From the NCBI GenBank assembly GCA_963705275.1, contig OY970063.1, positions 2,356,001 through 2,420,000 of the forward strand: a stretch of 64,000 nt of DNA, given 5' to 3'. Within the stretch, counting starts at the first letter, position 1. Each line of letters starts with the position of its first letter. This document shows, in pieces, positions 18,006-27,251 of this stretch. A program made the position numbers and the translations under genes. The stretch is from Fen-1135 sp963705275 (GTDB lineage: Bacteria; Desulfobacterota; Syntrophia; Syntrophales; UBA2185). The notes under the pieces are model-generated. The model was given only the letters and a program-made list of their open reading frames with translations. It did not search any database and was not told the origin of the DNA.

Positions 18006-18377
18006 ATGCCGACGTTGAATCAATTGGTCCGTAAGGGGAGGGTAAGAATACAAAAGAAGACATCAACTCCTGCACTGGCTGGTTCGCCACAGAGGCGAGG
18101 TGTTTGTGTTCGAGTATATACCTCCACACCTAAGAAACCAAATTCTGCTTTGAGAAAGGTTGCGAGGGTTCGTCTGGCCAGCGGCTATGAGGTGACATCT
18201 TATATACCTGGAGTAGGCCACAACCTTCAAGAACATTCTGTTGTCTTAGTTAGAGGTGGCAGGGTCAAAGATCTTCCGGGTGTGCGGTATCACATCATCA
18301 GAGGTACGCTGGATGCCGTCGGAGTTCAGGACAGAAAACAGGGCAGATCAAAATATGGGGCCAAGAAGCCAAGCTAA
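18006..18377 (+). CDS. rpsL: 30S ribosomal protein S12
   Basis: A 123-residue S12 starting MPTLNQLVRKGR. The decoding-site loops TPKKPNSALRK and GGRVKDLPGVRYH keep both lysines whose substitution gives streptomycin resistance, so the sequence is wild-type-like. It opens the str group (rpsL, rpsG, fusA, tuf), 58 bases after rpoC. Confidence 0.98.
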   Translation: MPTLNQLVRKGRVRIQKKTSTPALAGSPQRRGVCVRVYTSTPKKPNSALRKVARVRLASGYEVTSYIPGVGHNLQEHSVVLVRGGRVKDLPGVRYHIIRGTLDAVGVQDRKQGRSKYGAKKPS

Positions 18378-18390
18378 GAGAGAATAGGTC

Positions 18391-18861
18391 ATGCCAAGAA
18401 GAAGAGAGATTGCAAAAAGAGAAGTAATACCGGATCCAAAGTACAATAATAAGCTTGTTGCAAGATTTATCAATTGTCTGTTGAGGAAGGGCAAGAAAAG
18501 CATTGCAGAATCAATGTTCTACGGGGCTTTCGATATTATTGAAAAGAGAACGAAAGAGCAGCCTGTGGAAGTGTTTGAGAAGGCCGTAAGTAACGTTAAG
18601 CCTATGATAGAAGTAAAATCACGACGTGTCGGAGGATCTACGTATCAGGTGCCAACAGAAGTTATGCCGGAGAGAAGGGTTGCTCTGGCAATTCGCTGGT
18701 TAATTCTTCATGCAAAAGAACGTGCCGAAAAAACCATGAAAGAAAAGCTTGCTGCCGAATTGATCGATGCCGCCAACAACAGAGGCGCTTCTGTCAAGAA
18801 GAGAGAAAGCGTTCACAAGATGGCAGAGGCAAATAAGGCATTTGCCCACTACCGTTTTTAG
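18391..18861 (+). CDS. rpsG: 30S ribosomal protein S7
   Basis: A 156-residue S7 with the MPRRREIAKREVIPDPKY start, VKSRRVGGSTYQVP loop and a C-terminal HKMAEANKAFAHYRF tail. It nucleates assembly of the 30S head. It is 13 bases after rpsL and 29 before fusA. Confidence 0.98.
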   Translation: MPRRREIAKREVIPDPKYNNKLVARFINCLLRKGKKSIAESMFYGAFDIIEKRTKEQPVEVFEKAVSNVKPMIEVKSRRVGGSTYQVPTEVMPERRVALAIRWLILHAKERAEKTMKEKLAAELIDAANNRGASVKKRESVHKMAEANKAFAHYRF

Positions 18862-18890
18862 CTTTTTCTAAAGGTTTGGGTGAATATTAA

Positions 18891-20978
18891 TTGGCACGCA
18901 TTGTTCCTTTACAGAGTCTTCGCAATATCGGTATTATGGCGCACATTGATGCCGGCAAGACGACAACAACCGAGCGGATACTCTATTATACTCATGGCTC
19001 CTATAAGATGGGCGAGGTCGATGAAGGAACGGCCACCATGGATTGGATGGAGCAGGAGCAGGAGCGGGGCATAACCATAACGGCTGCGGCTACTACATGC
19101 ACGTGGAGTAATCACCGGATAAACCTAATAGATACGCCAGGTCACGTAGACTTTACAATAGAAGTTGAAAGATCTTTAAGAATTTTAGACGGTGCTGTTG
19201 CCCTTTTCTGCGCAGTGGGTGGCGTGGAACCACAGTCCGAGGTAGTTTGGGGTCAAGCGGACAAGTATCGCGTTCCGCGAATCATCTTTGTAAATAAAAT
19301 GGACAGGGTGGGGGCTGATTTTGAGAAGGTTGTTGCCGCAATCCGTGAAAGACTCGGGGCGCGTCCGATACCCATCCAGATACCCATCGGCAGGGAAGAA
19401 TCTTTCCGGGGAGTAATCGATCTTGTACGTATGAAGGCGATAATATACGATGAATTTTCCCTGGGGGCTAAGTTCACCGTCAGTGAAATTCCGGCTGACC
19501 TTCTTGACGCGTCTCGTCAAGAGAGGGAGAAGCTCATCGAGTTTCTCTCCGATTACGATGAGAACCTGATGAGAAAATATCTTAATGAAGAAGCTCTTTC
19601 ACAAGAAGAGATTATAAGCGCCCTGAGGAAGGCCACACTATCCTTGAAGGCGACGCCGGTGTTGTGCGGCTCTGCCTTCAAGAACAAAGGTGTTCAACCT
19701 CTCTTGGATGCAGTTATCGATTACCTTCCCTCTCCGCTGGATATGCCTCCGGTGATCGGCAAGGGTGTCAAGGGAGAGAAAATAGAAAGAGTGGCGGGCG
19801 ATGATGAATCTTTTTCAGCATTAGCCTTCAAAATTGTTACTGATCCATATGTAGGTCAGCTAACCTATTTCAGGGTATACTCAGGTGTGATGGCCTCCGG
19901 GTCGTATGTATATAATGCGACCAAGGGGAAAAAGGAACGAATTGGGCGCTTGCTCAAGATGCATGCCAATAAGAGAGAGGAGATCAAGGAAGTACGCACC
20001 GGTGACATTGCCGCCGCTGTGGGTTTAAATCTGACGACTACTGGTGATACTCTCTGCGATATGGGGCATCCGCTTATGCTGGAGACTTTGGAGTTTCCCG
20101 ATCCCGTTATTGCCATAGCCATAGAGCCAAAAACGAAGACGGATGAAGAGAAGCTGGATACAGCCCTTAGAAAGATCTCACGTGAAGATCCCTCTTTCAA
20201 GGTTAAGGTCGATAAGGAGACGGGTCAAACTTTAATCTCGGGGATGGGAGAGCTGCATTTAGAAATTATCGTCGATCGGCTGTCGAGAGAATTTGGATTG
20301 GGTGCGAACATCGGTAGTCCGGAGGTGGCTTACAAGGAGACTATCAGAAAGAGAATCAGATCTGAAGGCAGGTTTGTCAAACAGTCCGGTGGCAGGGGAC
20401 AGTATGGTCATGTTTGGCTAGAGATTGAACCTAATGAACCAGGTCGAGGCTTTGAATTCAAAAATAAGATTGTCGGCGGAGTAATTCCCGGCGAGTATAT
20501 CCCGGCAGTGGCGAGGGGCGTTTCTGAGGCCACGGAGGAGGGTGTTCTGGCGGGCTTCCCCGTAGTTGATGTGATTGTCAGTGCCGTGGACGGCTCTTTT
20601 CACGCCGTAGATTCTTCTGAGATGGCATTTAAGATAGCGGCTTCCATGGCATTCAAGAGTGGGGCAAGAAGGGCTCATCCCATCTTGCTGGAGCCGATAA
20701 TGTCTGTGGAAGTCATAGTTCCCAAAGAATATATGGGTGATGTTATCGGAAATTTGACTTCGAGACGGGGAAAGATCGTAAGCATAGAATCAAGGCCTTC
20801 ATTGGAGGCAATTAATGCAGAGGTTCCTCTGGCAGAGATGTTCGGGTATGCTACTGACCTCAGATCGAAAACTCAGGGAAGAGCGACTTTTACCATGCGT
20901 TTTCTTAATTACCTTGCGGTTTCCGAAAGTCAGGCAAAGGTGGTTATTGACAGGATAGAAACAATCGATGAAGGATGA
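18891..20978 (+). CDS. fusA: Elongation factor G
   Basis: A 695-residue EF-G. G motifs are AHIDAGKTTTTERIL near residue 17, DTPGHVDF near 82 and NKMDR near 136; domain IV contains SGGRGQYGHVWLEIEP. It catalyses ribosomal translocation. The start is TTG at 18891, giving the usual MARIVPLQSLRNIGIMAH. A weak GGTTTGGG lies about 15 bases upstream; no ATG is plausible. Confidence 0.97.
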   Translation: MARIVPLQSLRNIGIMAHIDAGKTTTTERILYYTHGSYKMGEVDEGTATMDWMEQEQERGITITAAATTCTWSNHRINLIDTPGHVDFTIEVERSLRILDGAVALFCAVGGVEPQSEVVWGQADKYRVPRIIFVNKMDRVGADFEKVVAAIRERLGARPIPIQIPIGREESFRGVIDLVRMKAIIYDEFSLGAKFTVSEIPADLLDASRQEREKLIEFLSDYDENLMRKYLNEEALSQEEIISALRKATLSLKATPVLCGSAFKNKGVQPLLDAVIDYLPSPLDMPPVIGKGVKGEKIERVAGDDESFSALAFKIVTDPYVGQLTYFRVYSGVMASGSYVYNATKGKKERIGRLLKMHANKREEIKEVRTGDIAAAVGLNLTTTGDTLCDMGHPLMLETLEFPDPVIAIAIEPKTKTDEEKLDTALRKISREDPSFKVKVDKETGQTLISGMGELHLEIIVDRLSREFGLGANIGSPEVAYKETIRKRIRSEGRFVKQSGGRGQYGHVWLEIEPNEPGRGFEFKNKIVGGVIPGEYIPAVARGVSEATEEGVLAGFPVVDVIVSAVDGSFHAVDSSEMAFKIAASMAFKSGARRAHPILLEPIMSVEVIVPKEYMGDVIGNLTSRRGKIVSIESRPSLEAINAEVPLAEMFGYATDLRSKTQGRATFTMRFLNYLAVSESQAKVVIDRIETIDEG

Positions 20979-21026
20979 AAGGTATAGTGAATAAACGAAC
21001 CATTAAAGTTGAAGGAGGTAATGGAT

Positions 21027-22220
21027 ATGGCTAAGAAGAAATTTGAGAGGACAAAGCCGCATGTGAATATTGGCACCATTGGACACGTAGATCATGGCAA
21101 GACTACCCTGACGGCGGCAATTACAAAGCACTTGCAGAAAAAAGGATTGGCCGAATTCAGACCCTTTGATTCCATAGACAATGCACCGGAGGAAAAAGAA
21201 AGGGGCGTTACCATCAACGTTGCGCACGTGGAATATGAGACGACCAAGAGACACTATGCCCACGTGGATTGCCCTGGCCACGCCGACTATATCAAAAACA
21301 TGATATCAGGGGCCGCTCACATGGACGGGACGATACTGGTAGTGGCCGCATCTGATGGTCCTATGCCTCAGACAAGAGAGCACATCCTTCTCGCAAGACA
21401 GGTACGGGTTCCCTACATCGTTGTTTATTTGAACAAGATCGACCTTGTAGATGATCCGGAACTTCTGGATCTCGTTGAGCTTGAAATGAGAGAACTTTTG
21501 ACGCAGTACGAATTTCCCGGTGACGAGGTTCCCATAATCAGAGGGTCGGCCTTGAAGGCTTTGGAAACAGATGATCCGGATTCGCCTGATGCAAAGTCCA
21601 TTTGGGAGTTGATGGATGCCGTCGATAACTATATTCCGGAGCCTGTACGCGACCTAGATAAGCCCTTCCTCATGCCCATTGGTGACGTGTTTTCCATATC
21701 GGGCCGGGGAACCGTGGTCACTGGCAGGGCGGAAAGAGGCATCATCAGAACGGGAGATGAAGTGGAAATAGTCGGGTTCAGACCTACATTTAAGACGGTC
21801 TGTACAGGTGTTGAGATGTTTCGCAAGACCCTCGATGAGGGCAGGGCAGGTGATGACATCGGCGTTCTCCTCCGAGGCACCAAACGAGAAGAGGTTGAAA
21901 GGGGTCAGGTTGTGGCAAAACCGGGATCAATAACACCTCATACGAAATTTAAGGCGGCAGTTTATGTTTTGACCAAAGAGGAAGGCGGCAGGCATACGCC
22001 CTTCTTTCCCGGGTATCGTCCCCAGTTCTATTTCAGAACTACTGATGTTACAGGAATCTGTACGCTGCCTGAAGGTGTCGAGATGGTAATGCCTGGTGAC
22101 AACATAGAAGTTGAAGTGGATTTGATTACCCCCATTGCCATGGAAGAACAGCTCAGATTCGCCATCAGGGAAGGCGGAAGAACTGTGGGAGCAGGTGTTG
22201 TCAGTAAGATAATTGAATAG
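21027..22220 (+). CDS. tuf: Elongation factor Tu
   Basis: A 397-residue EF-Tu with GHVDHGKTTL, DCPGHADY, NKIDL and the C-terminal GRTVGAGVVSKI. The ATG at 21027 has GGAGG 8 bases upstream (21014-21018) and gives the standard MAKKKFERTKPHVN start; a TTG at 21009 would add six spurious residues that overlap the ribosome binding site. It is the only tuf in the window. The tRNA-flanked second copy common near rpmG is absent. Confidence 0.98.
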   Translation: MAKKKFERTKPHVNIGTIGHVDHGKTTLTAAITKHLQKKGLAEFRPFDSIDNAPEEKERGVTINVAHVEYETTKRHYAHVDCPGHADYIKNMISGAAHMDGTILVVAASDGPMPQTREHILLARQVRVPYIVVYLNKIDLVDDPELLDLVELEMRELLTQYEFPGDEVPIIRGSALKALETDDPDSPDAKSIWELMDAVDNYIPEPVRDLDKPFLMPIGDVFSISGRGTVVTGRAERGIIRTGDEVEIVGFRPTFKTVCTGVEMFRKTLDEGRAGDDIGVLLRGTKREEVERGQVVAKPGSITPHTKFKAAVYVLTKEEGGRHTPFFPGYRPQFYFRTTDVTGICTLPEGVEMVMPGDNIEVEVDLITPIAMEEQLRFAIREGGRTVGAGVVSKIIE

Positions 22221-22246
22221 AAGGCATATTACAGGTTGATATATCC

Positions 22247-22555
22247 ATGAAAGATCAGAGAATAAGAATCCGCCTCAAGGCATATGACTATAAACTCCTT
22301 GATCGGTCTGTCGAAGACATTGTCGAGACGGCAAAAAGGACGGGAGCCCGTGTCGCTGGACCAATACCCCTGCCCACGGAAATCAACAAATATTGCGTCA
22401 ATCGATCCCCTCATGTGGACAAGAAATCAAGAGAGCAATTTGAGATCAGGACACACAAGAGACTCATTGACATAATTGAACCGACTCAATCCACTGTAGA
22501 TGCCTTGATGAAATTGGATCTATCAGCGGGTGTTGACGTTGAGATAAAGTTATAG
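22247..22555 (+). CDS. rpsJ: 30S ribosomal protein S10
   Basis: A 102-residue S10 with IRIRLKAYDYKLLDRS at the start, GPIPLPTE in the middle and a THKRLIDI segment. It is part of the 30S head and also the NusB partner in antitermination (NusE). It follows tuf by 26 bases and is separated from rplC by about 200 bases. Confidence 0.98.
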   Translation: MKDQRIRIRLKAYDYKLLDRSVEDIVETAKRTGARVAGPIPLPTEINKYCVNRSPHVDKKSREQFEIRTHKRLIDIIEPTQSTVDALMKLDLSAGVDVEIKL

Positions 22556-22757
22556 ATCATACAAGGGAGACTGTCAGATCAGCATCTTTCCGATGATATG
22601 TGTGGGCATAAATGCCATTCATTTGATATGATTATGCCTTTGCAAAAGGTCGACTGAAGGAATCAGACATTCGCAGAACTGTGAGGCAGTGACGAAGGCT
22701 GAAGCGCACTCAGGCTTTCGGACCGCTTACGAACGTGCTAGATATTGCAGGAAGAAC

Positions 22758-23390
22758 ATGAAGAAGTTACTCATCGGCAAAAAATTAGGCATGACACAAA
22801 TTTTTGCAGAAGACGGCGAATCAGTTCCGGTAACTGTCATCGAGGCAGAGCCGTCTGTTGTCGTCCAGAAAAAAACCCAAGCGGCTGATGGCTATGATGC
22901 GCTACAACTGGGTTACGGACGAGTTAAGCAGAAAAATGTGACGAAGGCCTTGCAAGGCCATCTTAAGAAAGCAGACAAAGGGTTCTTCCGTAATCTAAGA
23001 GAATTCAGAACTGCTACGGATAGCTATGAGCTTGGGCAGGAGATGAAGGTTGATATGTTTGCGGCAGGTGATTATATAGATGTGGTAGGAACCTCAAAGG
23101 GCAAGGGATTTGCCGGTGTTATTAAAAGACATGGTTTCAGTGGCGGTCGGGCGACGCATGGATCGATGTTTCATAGAGCGCCCGGATCCATTGGGGCAAG
23201 TGCAGAGCCATCGCGCGTTCTGAAGGGAAAGAAGCTCCCAGGACAGATGGGAGATGTGAGGAAGACAGTACAGAATTTATTGGTTGTGGGTGTGAGGCCG
23301 GAGCGGAATCTGATTTTGGTCAAGGGCTCTATTCCGGGTTGCAAGAATAGCGTTGTCATTATCAGGCAATCGACTAAAAAAGGCGGTTAA
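22758..23390 (+). CDS. rplC: 50S ribosomal protein L3
   Basis: A 210-residue L3 starting MKKLLIGKKLGMTQIF, with the conserved KGKGFAGVIKRHGFSGG and GQMGDVRKT. I chose ATG 22758 with GGAAG a few bases upstream; the upstream extension to 22689 is not L3-like. The roughly 200 bases between rpsJ and this start hold no gene that I can support. Confidence 0.97.
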   Translation: MKKLLIGKKLGMTQIFAEDGESVPVTVIEAEPSVVVQKKTQAADGYDALQLGYGRVKQKNVTKALQGHLKKADKGFFRNLREFRTATDSYELGQEMKVDMFAAGDYIDVVGTSKGKGFAGVIKRHGFSGGRATHGSMFHRAPGSIGASAEPSRVLKGKKLPGQMGDVRKTVQNLLVVGVRPERNLILVKGSIPGCKNSVVIIRQSTKKGG

Positions 23391-23411
23391 GAAGGATCTG
23401 GAGCAGATAAA

Positions 23412-24035
23412 ATGCCAGTTGCCGGTGTATACGATATTGAGAATAACAGGGTATCAGAGATCGATTTGAGCGATGCTGTATTCGGTGCGGAGGTCAATGA
23501 AGCCGTACTGCATGATGTTGTGAGAATGCAGATGGCAGGGAAAAGGTGCGGCACCGCCTCGACGAAGAGAAGGCAGGAAATCAGAGGCGGCGGCAAAAAA
23601 CCTTGGCGCCAGAAAGGCACAGGCAGGGCGAGAGCCGGTACCATCAGGTCTCCTCTATGGCGAGGTGGCGGGGTTGTGTTCGGTCCTCATCCGCGCAGTT
23701 ACGCGTACAAAGTTCCGAAGAAAGTCAGGAAACTCGCCTTGATGTCAGCATTGAGTATGAAAGTAAGGGAAGGAAAGGTATTGATCCTGAAAGATTTTCC
23801 CATGGACGATATCAAGACGAAGAAATTCAAGGAGGTTATTGATCGATTCGGTTTGAAAAAGGCCTTGCTCGTTTTGGATAAATCGAATCCTATCTTGGAA
23901 AAATCGTCAAGAAACGTGGAAGGAATCAAATTGATTCGCTCGGAGGGGATCAATGTATATGACCTTCTGAACTACGATCATGTGGTTCTTTTTGAACCAT
24001 CTGTGAAGATAATTGAAGGGGCGTTATTGTCATAA
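23412..24035 (+). CDS. rplD: 50S ribosomal protein L4
   Basis: A 207-residue L4 with the extended loop GGGKKPWRQKGTGRARAGT near residues 62-80 and the RSPLWRGGGVVFGP segment. It binds domain I of 23S rRNA and lines the exit tunnel; in gammaproteobacteria it represses the S10 operon. Its stop overlaps the rplW start (TAATG). Confidence 0.98.
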   Translation: MPVAGVYDIENNRVSEIDLSDAVFGAEVNEAVLHDVVRMQMAGKRCGTASTKRRQEIRGGGKKPWRQKGTGRARAGTIRSPLWRGGGVVFGPHPRSYAYKVPKKVRKLALMSALSMKVREGKVLILKDFPMDDIKTKKFKEVIDRFGLKKALLVLDKSNPILEKSSRNVEGIKLIRSEGINVYDLLNYDHVVLFEPSVKIIEGALLS

Positions 24036-24322
24036 TGGATATATATCATATTATTAGAAGAGCACTGATAACTGAAAAGAGCACTAGCGCGAAGGATGAA
24101 AAGAATAAGTATATCTTTGAAGTAGATCGAAGGGCAAACAAGATTGAAGTAGCCACAGCAGTGGAGAAGCTTTTTAAAGTAAAGGTATTGGATGTTCATG
24201 TTATGAATATTGTCGGAAAGAAAAAAAGGATTGGGAGGATTATGGGTGAGAAGCGTTCGTGGAAAAAGGCAATTGTCACCCTTGCTCCCGGCAATCGTAT
24301 TGAAATTCATGAAGGTGTTTAA
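24035..24322 (+). CDS. rplW: 50S ribosomal protein L23
   Basis: A 95-residue L23 with the early ALITEKST segment and NKYIFEVDRRANK. It sits at the tunnel exit and docks trigger factor and SRP. It overlaps rplD by one base, indicating translational coupling. Confidence 0.97.
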   Translation: MDIYHIIRRALITEKSTSAKDEKNKYIFEVDRRANKIEVATAVEKLFKVKVLDVHVMNIVGKKKRIGRIMGEKRSWKKAIVTLAPGNRIEIHEGV

Positions 24323-24343
24323 ACGGAAGAGAGATAGAGTCGG

Positions 24344-25165
24344 ATGGCAATAAGGAAATATAAACCAACATCGCCGGGCAGGAGATTCCAAACGTGCTCA
24401 GATTTTGATGAGATCACGCGAACTGTGCCTGAAAAAAGTTTGCTTATACCTCTGAGACGTACGGGTGGACGAAATAGCTATGGAAGGATCACAATCAGGC
24501 ACGTTGGAGGCGGTCATAAGAGGCGGTACAGGGCAATCGATTTCAGGCGAGACAAGGTTGAGATCCCTGCCAAGGTAGCGGAACTAGAGTACGATCCCAA
24601 TCGGAGTTCACGAATTGCGTTGCTGCATTATATTGACGGCGAGAAGAGATATATTATTGCTCCTTCAAAGATGGATATAGGGGATACTATCGTAAGCGCC
24701 GAAAAGGCGGATATCAAACCAGGGAATACGATGCCTATTAAAAATATACCCCTCGGCTCCCATATTCACAACGTGGAACTGAAGGTTGGGCGCGGGGGCC
24801 AGTTGATCCGATCGGCTGGGACGTTCGGGCAGCTTATGGCCAAAGAAGAAGGTTATGCCCAGGTTAGGCTCCCTTCAGGAGAGGTAAGAAAGATTCTGCT
24901 CGATTGCAAGGCAACCATCGGACAGGTGGGCAATATTGATCATGAAAATGTTAGCATCGGTAAAGCCGGTCGGTCAAGGTGGCTGGGAAGACGTCCCAAG
25001 GTTAGGGGCGTAGCCATGAATCCCGTCGATCATCCTATGGGTGGAGGCGAAGGCAAATCTTCTGGAGGAAGACATCCCTGCACTCCATGGGGTGTTCCGA
25101 CAAAGGGTCATAAGACGCGGAAAAACAAAAAGACTGATAAATACATTGTCAAGAGAAGGGGTTAG
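24344..25165 (+). CDS. rplB: 50S ribosomal protein L2
   Basis: A 273-residue L2 with GGGHKRRYRAIDFRRDK near residue 54, the central GTFGQLMAKE and the C-terminal VRGVAMNPVDHPMGGGEG containing the conserved peptidyl-transferase-proximal histidine. Normal length. The rpsS start follows after 3 bases. Confidence 0.98.
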   Translation: MAIRKYKPTSPGRRFQTCSDFDEITRTVPEKSLLIPLRRTGGRNSYGRITIRHVGGGHKRRYRAIDFRRDKVEIPAKVAELEYDPNRSSRIALLHYIDGEKRYIIAPSKMDIGDTIVSAEKADIKPGNTMPIKNIPLGSHIHNVELKVGRGGQLIRSAGTFGQLMAKEEGYAQVRLPSGEVRKILLDCKATIGQVGNIDHENVSIGKAGRSRWLGRRPKVRGVAMNPVDHPMGGGEGKSSGGRHPCTPWGVPTKGHKTRKNKKTDKYIVKRRG

Positions 25166-25168
25166 AAG

Positions 25169-25450
25169 GTGGCGCGTTCAATTAAGAAGGGGGCATACAT
25201 TAATGAGAAGCTTCTCGACAAGGTCAGAAAGGCTGAAGAGTCGGGAAGCAAGAGTGTCATAAAGACCTGGTCTCGCCGGTCAACAGTTACTCCTGAATTG
25301 ATAGGGCATACCTTTGCTGTGCATAACGGAAAAAAGTTTATTCCTATCTTTGTTACAGAAAACATGGTGGGGCACAAACTCGGTGAATTTGCACCGACGA
25401 GGACGTTTTTCAGCCATGCGGGTGATCGGAAAACGAAGGTGCGCAAATAA
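25169..25450 (+). CDS. rpsS: 30S ribosomal protein S19
   Basis: A 93-residue S19 beginning MARSIKKGAYINEKLL and containing the IGHTFAVHNGKKFIPI core and a GEFAPTRTF segment. The start is GTG at 25169, 3 bases after rplB. It contacts S13 in the 30S head. Confidence 0.97.
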   Translation: MARSIKKGAYINEKLLDKVRKAEESGSKSVIKTWSRRSTVTPELIGHTFAVHNGKKFIPIFVTENMVGHKLGEFAPTRTFFSHAGDRKTKVRK

Positions 25451-25488
25451 TAACTTAAGCAGAAATCGGCGGTCTGGAGTTAAGTAAT

Positions 25489-25821
25489 ATGGAAGCAAAG
25501 GCAGTTGCCAAGTATATTCGAGTTTCTCCTCAGAAGGCTCGATTGGTAGTGGATCTGGTGAGGGGAAAGAAGATTGACGAGGCAAAAAAAATACTGCAAT
25601 TCACGAGGAAATATTCTGCGGGCATCATCAATAAAGTTCTAAAATCCGCAGTTGCCAATGCAAAACAGAACCCTAACATCGATGAGAGTATCCTTTATGT
25701 GAAGGACATTTTTGTGGATCAGGGTCCTTCACTGAAAAGGTGGAGAGCCAGGGCGCAGGGGAGAGCGGCGTCCATAAAAAAAAGGATGAGTCACATAACA
25801 ATTATTCTGGATGAAGAGTGA
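25489..25821 (+). CDS. rplV: 50S ribosomal protein L22
   Basis: A 110-residue L22 beginning MEAKAVAKYIRVSPQKARLV, with a C-terminal beta-hairpin tip containing RARAQGRAASIKKR. That hairpin lines the exit tunnel near the macrolide site, with no deletion evident. It is 38 bases after rpsS and 18 before rpsC. Confidence 0.97.
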   Translation: MEAKAVAKYIRVSPQKARLVVDLVRGKKIDEAKKILQFTRKYSAGIINKVLKSAVANAKQNPNIDESILYVKDIFVDQGPSLKRWRARAQGRAASIKKRMSHITIILDEE

Positions 25822-25839
25822 GAATTGAGGAGGTGAAGT

Positions 25840-26487
25840 TTGGGGCAGAAGGTTAACCCGATCGGTTTTAGGGTGGGCGGAATAAAGACGTGGCGATCGC
25901 AGTGGTTTTCAGAGAAGAATTACGGGGAGCTGGTTCATGAGGATATCAATATCAGGAAGTACCTGAAAAAGAAACTTTACCATGCGGGTATTTCAAGGAT
26001 AGAGATAGAAAGGGCCGCCAGCAAGGCCAAGGTCAACATTTATGCGGCGCGTCCGGGAATCATCATAGGTAAGAAGGGATCAGAGATTGAGAAACTGAAG
26101 AAGGAGCTTGAGGGGGTTTCAAAAAGCGAGATTATTATCAACATACTCGAAGTGCGCAAGCCTGAGGTGGACGCACAGCTTGTTGCTGAAAACGTAGCCC
26201 TTCAGTTGGAGCGACGTGTTGCTTTCCGGAGAGCTATGAAGAAATGTGTTACCTCTTCCCTTAAATTTGGCGCCAAGGGAATCAGAGTAAATTGTGCCGG
26301 CAGACTTGGCGGTGCTGAAATGGCGAGATCCGAATGGTACAGAGAAGGGCGGGTACCCCTGCACACCCTGCGGGCTGATATTGACTGGGGGTTTGCAGAA
26401 GCGAATACTGCCTATGGACTTATCGGTATAAAGGTATGGATATTCCACGGAGAGGTGCTTCCCACCAAGAAGGGTGCAGATAAGTAG
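25840..26487 (+). CDS. rpsC: 30S ribosomal protein S3
   Basis: A 215-residue S3 beginning MGQKVNPIGFRVG. The KH domain GXXG is RPGIIIGKKGSEIEKL near residue 75, and the C-terminal segment includes CAGRLGGAEMAR. The start is TTG at 25840 with GAGGAGG about 7 bases upstream. Unusually for this operon, 153 bases separate it from rplP. Confidence 0.97.
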   Translation: MGQKVNPIGFRVGGIKTWRSQWFSEKNYGELVHEDINIRKYLKKKLYHAGISRIEIERAASKAKVNIYAARPGIIIGKKGSEIEKLKKELEGVSKSEIIINILEVRKPEVDAQLVAENVALQLERRVAFRRAMKKCVTSSLKFGAKGIRVNCAGRLGGAEMARSEWYREGRVPLHTLRADIDWGFAEANTAYGLIGIKVWIFHGEVLPTKKGADK

Positions 26488-26497
26488 ATAGACTAAG

Positions 26498-26589
26498 TCC
26501 TGAATCCTAATGTCAAAATTCTGCATATAGTTCGAGGTGTAACTCTGAATCTAAATGCATTGTATTTTGATGTTCTTTAGGAATCAGGA
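26498..26589 (+). promoter_or_regulatory. Long inverted repeat in the rpsC-rplP gap
   Basis: TCCTGAATCCTAA (26498-26510) and TTAGGAATCAGGA (26577-26589) are complementary at 12 of 13 positions and bracket 66 bases. In most bacteria rpsC and rplP are nearly contiguous, so this 153-base insert with paired ends is unusual. It has no U-run. It may form a stem-loop in the mRNA or be a small inserted element. Confidence 0.5.
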
Positions 26590-26640
26590 TTGCCGCCAAA
26601 AAGTTATGGTTTTTGCTGTGACAACAGAGGTCGTTGAATT

Positions 26641-27057
26641 ATGTTAATGCCAAAGAGGGTTAAGTATAGAAAAGTGCAGAGGGGCCGCATGAGTGGAAAG
26701 GCGACAAGGGGAAGTTTCGTGGCTTTTGGCGAGTATGGCCTTCAAGCCGCCGAATGCGGCTGGATCACATCCCGGCAGATTGAAGCTGCACGTGTCGCCA
26801 TGACGCGCCATGTCAAACGAGGAGGGAAGATCTGGATAAGAATATTTCCTCATAAGTCAATTACTAAAAAACCGGCTGAAACCCGTATGGGAAAGGGAAA
26901 GGGAGCTCCTGAAGGATGGGTTGCAGTTGTGAAACCCGGTGCTGTTCTTTATGAGATGGAGGGGGTTACGGAAGAAGTTGCCCGTGAAGCCTTCAGGCTC
27001 GCCGCTCATAAGCTTCCCATCGCAACTAAGTTTCTATCAAGGGAGATGATTGGGTGA
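26641..27057 (+). CDS. rplP: 50S ribosomal protein L16
   Basis: A 138-residue L16 with the classical MLMPKRVKYRKVQRGRM start and the WIRIFPHKSITKKPAETRMG core, which places a loop near the peptidyl-transferase centre. The ATG at 26641 is kept because the family begins ML-x-PKR. The rpmC GTG overlaps its stop. Confidence 0.97.
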   Translation: MLMPKRVKYRKVQRGRMSGKATRGSFVAFGEYGLQAAECGWITSRQIEAARVAMTRHVKRGGKIWIRIFPHKSITKKPAETRMGKGKGAPEGWVAVVKPGAVLYEMEGVTEEVAREAFRLAAHKLPIATKFLSREMIG

Positions 27058-27251
27058 AGATTAAAGAGATAAAAGATCTTGATACTGACGAGCTCATGCA
27101 GAAAAATAAAGAGCTTGTTGAGGAACTGTTCAAGCTCCGCCTGCGCCATACGTCTGGACAGTTGGAATCTCCTGCCATAATGAGTTCTGTCAGAAAAAGT
27201 ATTGCGCGTATTAGGACGGTGCTAAGACAACGTGAGGTTCAAAAGATATGA
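27054..27251 (+). CDS. rpmC: 50S ribosomal protein L29
   Basis: A 65-residue L29: MKIKEIKDLDTDELMQKNKE, then ELFKLRLRHTSGQLESP and a C-terminal RKSIARIRTVLRQRE. It is a two-helix coil near L23. The GTG at 27054 overlaps the rplP stop by four bases (GTGA), and its own stop overlaps the rpsQ start. Confidence 0.96.
   Translation: MKIKEIKDLDTDELMQKNKELVEELFKLRLRHTSGQLESPAIMSSVRKSIARIRTVLRQREVQKI

Noticed and set aside
22689..22757. Upstream extension of rplC
   Set aside because: Not L3-like; the normal MKKLLIGKKLGMTQIF start lies at 22758.
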